A stretch of 36,485 nt of DNA, from positions 1 to 36,485 of the forward strand of contig JAHBMJ010001057.1 in assembly GCA_018398765.1 (NCBI GenBank). The letters are read 5' to 3'. Source of the stretch: Chromera velia (lineage: Eukaryota > Sar > Chromeraceae). Below the pieces are notes generated by a model, which did no database searches, was not told the DNA's origin, and saw nothing but the letters and a program-made list of their open reading frames with translations. A program made the translations under genes and the position numbers. Positions 32,370 through 36,485 of this stretch are shown here, one piece after another (positions within the stretch are counted from its first letter, which is position 1; every line of letters starts with the position of its first letter).

Positions 32370-33460
32370 CTTTGCAGGTTCCCCTGCCCCGGGATGTTGC
32401 TGTGTTGCTCCCTGAGTGTGAGAATGAATCTCCTGCGTCGTTCTCTCTGTCCGGAGGGGGCAAGCATGGTTCTATCGTTCTCACAAAAGAGCTCGATTTC
32501 TCCTCGGTTCTCGTCTCTCATCTCTCACGGATGTTCCACGGTGACTCCAGCGACCCCCTAAGTTTGGGACCTCAGCAGAGAGGAGATGTGCTCCTGGGGC
32601 AATTTCTGGAGTCAGAGGAGGGCGCCGCGATCTGTGGTATGGTCGCCGTCCCCCCTCTCTTCGAACAGATCCAGCATCAGCTGAGGCTGAAGCACCTCGC
32701 GGCATTCCACGAATATCTGGAGCAGAGCCATGCCGAGCTAGAGATCAGAGCCCTTGTCGAAGGAGGAAGGGGAGGCAACAGAGAGGCCGTGAGGGCGTCG
32801 TGGGGTGAAGAGACGGTGGGACGACTTGAGAAGGAAATTGAGAAGGCGAGTCACGAAGTCTGTGGACAGCTGGCGGCAGACTTGCGCAGGTGAGCAAGGC
32901 GGACACCATGAGCTTTCATTCAAGAAGGAACACGAGTTTTGTACCTTTCCTTCTTTCTTTCCCTCTGTCTGTCTGTCTGCCTTTCTTTTCTTTGTTTATC
33001 TATTTATTCATTCTCATCCCATCAGTCTCCTCTCCTTTTTTTGTGTGTTTTGTTTCTCTTGTGGCATCTAGGCTTCCTCTCATCGCTTTATTGCGTGTGC
33101 AGGTTTCTTGTTCGCTTTCTGAGATCTCCCGATTCTGAGAGCCGTGACAAGCTGGTGGGGGCCTTTGCCACAACAGAGAACCTCAGGGCGGTCATCGGTT
33201 CGTGCGTCAATGGGGGGATGCGTCCGCATGAGGATCCGTCGTCTTCGTCTGCTGTTCGGGTGGCTGTTGAGCCTGACGGAGGAGACAGAGTGAGCAGTGT
33301 CGACGGGAGCGTTTCGTCTCCGACAGAGGGAGATGGAGGTTTCGACCTGCTGGTGAAGGAGATCGCAAAGTTTGGTCTCCAGGCACTGCCGTGGATTGTC
33401 ACTCAGCTGTGCGCAAAGGAAAGGGGGGGGAAAGGGAAGGGAAGGGAAGGGAGACCCTAG
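719..33460 (+). CDS. RNF213: RNF213/mysterin-like giant AAA+ ATPase and E3 ligase, 43 exons
   Basis: This predicts a cytosolic giant protein of about 6,772 residues. In animals RNF213 couples a dynein-like six-AAA ring to a ubiquitin-transfer module and coats lipid droplets and intracellular bacteria. The identity rests on family-specific motifs in the right order: an AAA2 P-loop (RPGCGKT), AAA3 Walker A (GETGCGKT) and Walker B (FFDEIN), AAA4 Walker A (GRPGESKT) and Walker B (LLDEIGLAEQS), then ISNYELDPAKMNRAI, GLRDFYSLVKAF, ENIYGALYDMLNQNY, PFLNRFEKQ, FLPGMP and an RZ-like ECARPI...APPIPGG. These match animal RNF213 as I recall it. Exon phases agree across all 42 introns and the coding sum divides by three, ending at TAG 33458-33460. 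The start at ATG 719 is a choice; ATG 779 is in the same frame, and an upstream first exon cannot be excluded. No frameshift or premature stop was found. Midasin and dynein were rejected because they lack these motifs. Confidence 0.93.
1318..9393 (+). other. N-terminal stalk region (exons 2-9)
   Basis: About 2,000 residues precede the ATPase ring, a similar size to human RNF213. Most of it is predicted helical, with leucine-spaced segments such as 5491-6170 and 7230-8035. Long charged low-complexity stretches interrupt it, notably Glu/Lys/Gly-rich sequence at about 2520-2900 and 3680-4420, which are probably disordered loops. Similarity to animal RNF213 becomes recognisable only near the end: exon 7 (EAQRFLRPLI), exon 8 (a segment ending before EGYFPDP) and exon 9 (a SIDDLTDLRSR strand-helix). 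The earlier part is assigned by position and continuous splice phase, so its exon edges are less certain than those downstream. Confidence 0.65.
10432..10462 (+). repeat. (GT)n microsatellite in intron 10
   Basis: A near-perfect GT run with single C interruptions lies in the intron between exons 10 and 11. It lies about 260 bases before the acceptor. Confidence 0.85.
11568..11690 (+). repeat. (GT)n(GC)n alternating purine-pyrimidine tract in intron 12
   Basis: About 120 bases of mostly GT, including an unbroken GC run of about 20 bases near 11641-11660, run up to the acceptor TGCAG at 11694. Strictly alternating GC/GT of this length is the classic Z-DNA-prone composition. Confidence 0.85.
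12072..13740 (+). other. AAA2: P-loop without Walker B (exon 14 and start of exon 15)
   Basis: Exon 14 ends in a clear P-loop, RPGCGKT (12195-12215), and the intron falls two codons later. Exon 15 continues with the expected HFDLAPVRRPEELSDFLFQL strand and helix, a LLNPF segment and a conserved cysteine-rich helix. I see no DE/DD Walker B pair after a hydrophobic strand. RNF213 structures show nucleotide held in AAA2 without hydrolysis, so a binding-only site is the likely reading here. Exon 15 is the largest exon (2,910 bases) and is completely open. Confidence 0.8.
13741..15360 (+). other. AAA3: catalytic ATPase unit with an internal insertion
   Basis: Walker A is GETGCGKT (13825-13848, residues about 2982-2989). 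The strand NVHAGTTEDRIDTFM matches the HGGTT element of RNF213. Walker B is FFDEIN (Asp at 14410-14412, residue about 3177). A sensor-1-like strand LAVLSACNPYKFR follows. All residues needed to bind and hydrolyse ATP are present. The distance from Walker A to Walker B is about 195 residues, against roughly 70 in human RNF213 by my count. The excess is a tandem repeat plus a lysine-rich run, annotated separately. The C-terminal part (VLKYKVHPLPESLLDFVWDFG) is the lid that follows in the family. Confidence 0.9.
14002..14394 (+). repeat. Four-copy ~26-residue coding repeat plus Lys-rich tail inside AAA3
   Basis: Copies lie at 14002-14076, 14077-14151, 14152-14232 and 14233-14313. They align without gaps over the first 19 residues as G-[SE]-x-[YFC]-x-[QE]-[RQ]-W-x-[DEA]-[FY]-x-x-x-[VI]-x-x-[FYA]-[VI]. 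Copies are 25, 25, 27 and 27 residues long. A PPKPKRTKKKKKEKK stretch follows (about 14325-14369) before Walker B. The unit looks like an amphipathic helix with one invariant tryptophan. I do not recognise it as a named repeat. It sits where human AAA3 has only a short surface connection. Confidence 0.85.
15424..15465 (+). repeat. (GAAA)n microsatellite in intron 15
   Basis: A tetranucleotide GAAA array with one longer A run near its left end sits about 60 bases after the exon 15 donor. It is purine-rich, unlike the pyrimidine tracts in the other introns. Confidence 0.9.
16569..16812 (+). repeat. 11-bp minisatellite with 33-bp higher-order unit in intron 17
   Basis: The unit is GTGCTACC[CT]C[AT]. 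Three variants (ending CCA, CCT and TCT) alternate to form a 33-base higher-order repeat, clearest at about 16670-16765. Two units contain GTGCTAATTCA instead. The array is open in all + frames only because of its period and composition; it lies inside the longest intron (16288-16996) and is not coding. Confidence 0.9.
16916..16943 (-). repeat. Inverted copy of the intron 17 minisatellite
   Basis: These 28 bases are the exact reverse complement of 16632-16659, and 27 of them also pair with 16775-16801. A diverged second inverted copy lies at about 16890-16908. The pair could fold into a long intronic hairpin ending about 50 bases before the exon 18 acceptor. Confidence 0.9.
18431..18556 (+). 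repeat. (CTT)n array with GAT interruptions in intron 21
   Basis: About 125 bases of TTC/CTT contain three GAT interruptions about 18 bases apart and a short CTG/CTT stretch. The array ends 23 bases before the exon 22 acceptor, so it forms an exceptionally long polypyrimidine tract. Confidence 0.9.
18580..21882 (+). other. AAA5 region (exons 22-29)
   Basis: Exon 22 starts with AVQRNFAG, carries a lineage-specific Pro/His/Gln-rich insertion (about 18630-18900) and ends in TPIAELIAANFADRFAR. Exons 23-27 encode NLLLVLRGSDEG, VEVLMGSPFPGD, ILHMEQGGVLVLKNL, ENIYGALYDMLNQNY, a Cys-containing strand (GKRHCRIALG), FRCVVLLSED and PFLNRFEKQ. These are the family's AAA5 landmarks. Exon 29 gives FHPRHLIPGFSNET and a helix ending in ATPEGMLRIRG. 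No usable Walker pair is present, so AAA5 is probably non-hydrolysing, as in its relatives. The exon 28 donor could lie at 21144 or 21155; both keep phase 1, and I chose 21155 for its GTCAGT. Confidence 0.85.
21370..21404 (+). repeat. (CT)n(GT)n before exon 29
   Basis: A compound CT then GT run ends 13 bases before the exon 29 acceptor. Confidence 0.85.
22801..22858 (+). repeat. First (CT)n(GT)n array in intron 30
   Basis: About 16 CT then 13 GT units lie 40 bases into the intron, far from its acceptor. A second array of the same structure lies at the intron's 3' end. Confidence 0.9.
23140..23194 (+). repeat. Second (CT)n(GT)n array in intron 30
   Basis: About 12 CT then 16 GT units run directly into the acceptor TGTGCAG (AG at 23196-23197). 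Confidence 0.9.
23526..26615 (+). other. Hinge and E3 shell, RING absent (exons 32-34)
   Basis: Exon 32 (EILWMACKEDP; SLVAFVREKLRVPLAKAL; LARLQSIWRRHAQLYND) and exon 33 (QVPVSIGHVQLPFSKM) align with the region after AAA6. Exon 34 is a single open exon of 1,830 bases. Its beginning (FSTAFTSDLTRVKF, IDRAILLVYFSNFLRPLL) matches the helical shell before the human RING. Its middle (SDPPSVPLFASLFSHAH, DIRDLIVNVLDRLPSVL) matches the shell after the RING. Between these anchors there are about 20-50 residues and no C-x2-C or C-x-H pair, so the C3HC4 RING of animal RNF213 is not encoded. The exon is uninterrupted, so this does not depend on splice predictions. Confidence 0.78.
24106..24202 (+). repeat. 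C-rich/CT/GT compound tract in intron 32
   Basis: Poly-C and CT sequence passes into about 20 GT units. It lies about 160 bases before the exon 33 acceptor. Confidence 0.8.
26856..28103 (+). other. E3 shell/core up to the RZ finger (exon 35)
   Basis: The exon is open throughout. It opens with an alanine-rich helix and then helices that I cannot align confidently (about 26940-27640). Its end is clearly RNF213-like: a helix SLVLQVGCALSMAEAL, then PFVALLRTLMR, a charged loop and the motif SFLPGMPVEEG (about 28009-28041). That motif corresponds to the FLPTMPED element just before the RZ finger in animals. It finishes with THAAAAV...ATRHTCKCGI, the first part of the zinc finger. Phase 2 in and phase 2 out agree with both neighbours. 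Confidence 0.75.
28081..28840 (+). other. RZ-type zinc finger split over three exons
   Basis: The end of exon 35 gives HTCKCGI. Microexon 28400-28446 gives LFVRDGQNQKETHRK. The start of exon 37 completes CPECARPI and continues to APPIPGG. Only donor 28104 (GTCAGTC), microexon donor 28447 (GTAAGT) and acceptor TGCAG at 28741-28745 keep all phases, and both CPEC cysteines then fall in place across the junction. The RZ finger of RNF213 and ZNFX1 reads roughly CPxGH...GECG.PM...CxxC.A.IGG. Here ECARPI matches ECGRPM and APPIPGG matches API(G)G, but the expected CxxC just before it is replaced by ERGN and CPxGH by CKCG. CPEC could instead stand for the last CxxC, in which case the GEC cysteine is the one lost. 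It probably still binds zinc. Confidence 0.65.
30815..30860 (+). repeat. (CT)n(GT)n in intron 39
   Basis: A CT run then a GT run lie about 50 bases before the exon 40 acceptor. Confidence 0.85.
31050..31088 (+). repeat. (CT)n in intron 40
   Basis: A CT-only array lies about 60 bases after the exon 40 donor, followed by further pyrimidine-rich sequence. Confidence 0.85.
32063..32152 (+). repeat. (CT)n(GT)n in intron 41
   Basis: An interrupted CT array followed by a short GT array begins about five bases after the exon 41 donor. A second, GT-only array lies at 32331-32369 just before the exon 42 acceptor. Confidence 0.85.
32331..32369 (+). repeat. (GT)n at the 3' end of intron 41
   Basis: A GT run with two A interruptions ends about eight bases before the acceptor TTGCAG. 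Confidence 0.85.
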
Positions 33461-34299
33461 CTGCGTGTGAGAGACGTCAGGCGGCCTCCAGAATCTAGAG
33501 CACTGATATGCAGGGGGTTGGAGCACGCACATACTGATCGGCAGCTTGAGTCCGAACTGAAATGTTTCAGAGCAGCAATCGGCAGGCAGGCAGGCTTTGT
33601 TCGACACAGTGGTGAAGGTTCTTTCTGTCAGTAAGAAATGAGCGGTTTTTCGGGGCGAGACACCCAGTTTTTTGTGTGCGAGTTTTGTGTCGAGTCCGAT
33701 AGGATTTGAGTGGTTTCAGATTTGTCTTTTTGGTAGCATTGACTAAGCTGTTCGGGACGCGTTTCTGTTCCGACACTTTCCTGCCTCTTTGAGGAGATGA
33801 AAGGGCAGGATGTTCATGTGCGGGCGGGAGAGAGCAGCAGCTGTGTGAATTGGCAGATCTTTGTGGCAGAGAGAATGCAGGCAGCGAAGGTCATCATCGA
33901 AGGTCCTTATGGTAGAACAATGAATGGGTGCGCGTGCGAGTGCATGCGTACCAGTAAGAATATTTAATGGAATGGGGAGGGTCACTCCGTTGAACAGCAA
34001 GTCGGTTCCCAAAGCATCTTCTCGTTTGAGTGCGCGTCAGAAGGCAAGGATGGGGCATTGGACAAGCATGCGAATTGCCACAACGTGGCAAATCGGTTCA
34101 AGACTCCGAGAATCAGGAGTGTATTTTACAGGTTGTTCTTTTGAGTGCAAGCAACAAAAAAAGCGTGAAGTGTCTGCCAAGTAATGTTGAGTAAGAAAAG
34201 TGCGTTGGCCTGTAGGTCCGAGTCGGCGAGTCCGTTCTTCAATGTGTTTTGAACTTGCTTGTAACATTCAGATGCGGCCCATTCTTTCAAGTTCTTGTA
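33461..34299. other. 3' flank of the RNF213-like gene
   Basis: No ORF here resembles a protein I know, and no splice-linked coding blocks are visible. It probably holds the 3' UTR and intergenic sequence. No clear poly(A) signal is present here; the first AATAAA is at 34520-34525, inside the AT-rich block. Confidence 0.4.
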
Positions 34300-35110
34300 A
34301 AGACTAGTGTATTTCCTTTTCAGTTTGTGAAAAGCATTAGCTGGTTGATGCTAGGGTTGATGTTGATTGAGGGAACTTTCAATTTCAAAACAAAAATGAT
34401 CGATATTTTTAATGAACTTTGTAAACTAGTTTGTAAAAGTATTTGCGCACTGTGCAACACATATAGTTTCAACTCTTTCTCATCAAATTTTATTTCTTCT
34501 TCCAATATGATAAGTCTGAAATAAATTGAGATAATCTAGGCTTTGCCTATAGGGCATTGTATATGGGGGGGGAAAAAAAATACATAAGTTTAATCCTACT
34601 ATTATTCTAGGTTTAATCCTATAGGTTTCATTGGTTTTTTTTTTTCTTTAACATTTATTTTTAGGTTTATTCAAGTTTCTAGATCTACTTCAATCGTATT
34701 CTGTAGACACTGTACAGAAACAGCTAATAATTTCTTTCATTGCCTTTTTGAGGAGTTTTGTTGAAGAAGTTCCTTGAGTTCACTAAGTTTCACTTTATGT
34801 ACTGTACAGAAAAAAAGTAAATATCTTACATAATATGTTTTTCCTTATTTGCTTTGGATGAATACAATTAAAAGTGCGCGTATGCACTGTTATCTGAATT
34901 GCTTGCATGGTCTCACAAAACAGAATTGACCCTGGCCATGCAAAATTTAAAAAGAAAGGAAAAAATATGAAATTTCGGTAAAGTTCAATCAGAAATGGTT
35001 TTTCGAGATATAAAAAATGATACACTAACTTTTAGATTGAAAAACAGATACATCACATATCATACGTAGTCAACGTCCCTGACTTTCTTAAGTAAGGTGT
35101 GATCAGATTG
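34300..35110. other. AT-rich block, non-coding
   Basis: Base composition changes sharply from balanced sequence to strongly AT-rich, with A and T homopolymers (about 34568-34580 and 34635-34650) and a twice-repeated TTTAATCCTA. The short ORFs here are low-complexity Phe/Ser/Lys/Ile strings typical of AT-rich sequence. It could be an intergenic spacer, an insertion, or an old transposon or organelle fragment; nothing decides between these. Confidence 0.5.
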
Positions 35111-35760
35111 TGCTGAAGATGTAGGGTTTAGGATTAGGTGCAGCGCAGGTGCTATCCTGAACTCGTTAGGCCGGTGTTGGTTGTAGTCGGTTGGCTGCCG
35201 CAGGCCGTGCGGTGTGGGGCCCCAACGCCGCGTGGATCGGTGGAGCGCGCGCACTGCGCGCGCTTAATTGGACTTAATTTGTGTTTAATTTGTCAATTAT
35301 CATTCTAGTGATCGTACGAGGGTCAGACTGCATGCATGCAAGAAGTAAGATACAATCCAGCTCGATGCGTTCCAAGTTGAGCTTGTCGCCTCATTTGGCT
35401 CACTTCGCTTCCGATACTTCCTTGTCTCTCTGTAGCTTTTTTACGTTTCCTCAATTAAGGTTCTTCGGTTTGTTGTGTCTTGGACCTTTGGAGACGACCT
35501 GCGTGACCAGGAGGGGCACATTTAAAATTTTGCATCTCGAAAGGTCAGTCAATATACTGAGCAATATATATACTAGCTGAGTCAGCTGTCAGCGAGCGAC
35601 CTCTCTACTTCGTAGGTGCAGCTACGCAGCTGTCGAATGAATGTGAGCCCGTTGATTGCAAAAGCTTGTCGCTGTGCGGCTCACTTTTCACTTTTGTAAG
35701 TCGAGCTCCATGAAGCTTCAAACAACAGTTGCGTCTCTGCCTCCACTTCAAGACTCATGC
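35111..35760. other. Intergenic sequence
   Basis: Composition returns to about balanced, with a small GC-rich island (35150-35265). It holds a short telomere-like string at 35122-35132 and a GC palindrome at 35244-35264. I see no gene here. Confidence 0.4.
35244..35264. repeat. Perfect 10-bp GC palindrome
   Basis: The arms AGCGCGCGCA and TGCGCGCGCT are exact reverse complements around one central C. The spacing is too small for an RNA hairpin, so it is more likely a symmetric protein-binding site, cruciform-prone DNA or chance in alternating GC. Confidence 0.8.
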
Positions 35761-35842
35761 CATGACGGTCTATCTGTTTCTTCTTTGGAAACCTACCATA
35801 CCGTCTCATTTCTTTTCATCTTTTCTATTCGTTAATGCATGC

Positions 35843-36384
35843 ATGCACAAGCGAACACAAGTGCTACAAGCGGAGCCGTTCGAGTTTTCTGGCGACGTCC
35901 CGATTTCCTTTTACTGGAATGACCAGTCACGGCGGTCAGCTTTGCGCTTCTGCCCCCTAGTTCTGCCCCACCTTGCGTGAATAGAGAATCTCCACCCCTC
36001 TTCTCGTTCTTTCAACGCATTGAGGCCGTTTGTTGCATTTTTGAACAGCGAGGTCACCATTTTGCGGCTGGTTTGGATTTCACAGATCCGCCTGTTTAGA
36101 CAGCATGGGCGGCGTGTCCGTCACTGTGTTGCTCGCATTCGGCCGACTCAACCGGGAGTATAGGTGTCCGCCTTCCAAGAGTTCTCTGCGTGCGTCAGTA
36201 GTGCGAGCGTCAATCGGCGTGGCTGAGCACCTCCACATGCTTGTATGGCACGAAACCTCCAGCAACGACAGTGGATGTGTGTCTATTGAGCCTTTAATCG
36301 TGTACTTGGTTTTGCTTTCTTGCCAATTTCTTCCGTGCAGACACGGACATGAGGCCTTCGTCCTCCTCTCTATTCAGAACAGAG
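35843..36384 (+). CDS. Possible first two exons of a downstream gene
   Basis: A block from ATG 35843 to 35934 reads EPFEFSGDVPISFYWNDQS near its end and stops at a GTCAGC donor in phase 2. A 44-base block at 36341-36384 is bounded by GTGCAG and GTCAGT, the favoured splice signals of the large gene. It is open in the phase-2 frame (HGHEAFVLLSIQNR) and leaves in phase 1. The join is phase-compatible. An in-frame ATG at 35762 would add a hydrophobic, signal-like segment. No family is recognised. A minus-strand ORF also covers 36294-36485, and the CA microsatellite just beyond would suit a minus-strand intron equally well, so this is tentative. Confidence 0.25.
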
Positions 36385-36431
36385 GTCAGTATTGTGTACC
36401 TTTGTCCTGTGTTGTCAACCCCCAGATGCTT

Positions 36432-36433
<2 letters not shown>

Positions 36434-36465
<32 letters not shown>

Positions 36466-36485
36466 TCACACACGCACACACACAC
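36434..36485 (+). repeat. (CA)n microsatellite at the window end
   Basis: A CA array with a few T and G interruptions continues to the last base. All GT arrays inside the large gene read GT on the + strand; this is the only long one that reads CA. Confidence 0.9.

Larger units (their letters stand above)
719..33460 (+). other. RNF213: Exon map of the RNF213-like gene
   Basis: Proposed coding exons: 719-1132, 1318-1554, 1915-3409, 3650-5294, 5484-6174, 6560-8035, 8466-8753, 9000-9121, 9336-9393, 9774-10351, 10724-10805, 11121-11298, 11695-11849, 12072-12221, 12451-15360, 15658-15861, 16231-16287, 16997-17086, 17380-17458, 17673-17735, 17987-18282, 18580-19028, 19340-19472, 19656-19739, 20063-20110, 20402-20464, 20724-20800, 21028-21155, 21418-21882, 22133-22761, 23198-23327, 23526-23922, 24361-24597, 24786-26615, 26856-28103, 28400-28446, 28746-29473, 29661-30183, 30464-30574, 30909-30990, 31286-32057, 32378-32889, 33103-33460. 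Boundaries were placed by GT...AG, matching phase and protein similarity. Exons 7-34 and 37-43 are the firmest. Exon 1's start, the exon 2 donor, the exon 28 donor and the 28400-28446 microexon are the least certain. Introns run from about 183 to 709 bases. Confidence 0.8.
28841..33460 (+). other. C-terminal domain (exons 37-43)
   Basis: Exon 37 continues with PETFRVLRLLLHGSLTAAFVLL, like the RGL..FLIRLLTH helix after the human RZ finger, and RVEWERSFEW like its NWE motif. Exon 38 gives SLWRSRPLTNSPVAAL and FLRRRWKRD. Exon 39 gives LLAWPRALIDRF and exon 40 gives FSDVFDQFSSAWN. Exon 41 has FSCLGRHREGTGLLRLLEDL...NFLDSF, matching the GLGLC...LVSYL...LHNEI block, then LRSLFGGVRRLQRPF. Exon 42 begins VPLPRDVAVLL. 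Exon 43 ends with a Ser-rich loop, LLVKEIAKFGLQALPWIV and a Lys/Gly-rich tail before TAG. Fast-diverging Gly/Glu loops make it longer than the human domain. No membrane segment or targeting signal is visible. Confidence 0.8.

Overview
The window is eukaryotic nuclear DNA. Coding potential is split into dozens of short blocks that fit together only by splicing. The gaps carry GT...AG boundaries, pyrimidine tracts and (CT)n(GT)n microsatellites. The moderate-to-high GC content, dense introns and nearly invariant TGCAG acceptors suggest an intron-rich unicellular alga or protist. My best guess is a chromerid alveolate such as Chromera, but nothing in the sequence proves the species.

Almost the whole window (about 0.7 to 33.5 kb, + strand) is one giant gene: a homologue of RNF213 (mysterin), the AAA+ ATPase/ubiquitin ligase with a dynein-like core. 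I built a 43-exon model in which every splice phase agrees, giving about 6,772 residues; human RNF213 is about 5,200. In order it encodes a beta-rich N-terminus and a long helical stalk (0.7-9.4 kb), a linker and AAA1 (9.8-11.8 kb), AAA2 (12.1-13.7 kb), AAA3 with intact Walker A and B (13.7-15.4 kb), AAA4 with intact Walker A and B (15.7-18.3 kb), AAA5 and AAA6 (18.6-22.8 kb), the hinge and E3 shell (23.2-28.0 kb), an RZ-type zinc finger split over three exons (28.1-28.8 kb), and the C-terminal domain (28.8-33.46 kb).

Three features make this homologue unusual. AAA3 carries a four-copy, roughly 26-residue W/Y repeat plus a lysine-rich stretch between Walker A and Walker B. The RING finger is missing from inside one uninterrupted exon, although the surrounding E3 shell is kept. 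The RZ finger survives but its cysteine/histidine pattern is altered. The introns are also distinctive: 26 of 42 donors begin GTC, often as tandem GTCA/GTCG units, and 38 of 42 acceptors are TGCAG.

The left 0.7 kb holds a possible 3' end of an upstream gene (open from base 1 to a stop at 252) and a presumed promoter region. Right of 33.46 kb lies a flank with an abruptly AT-rich stretch (about 34.3-35.1 kb), a GC palindrome, a possible pair of exons of another gene, and a CA microsatellite at the window edge.
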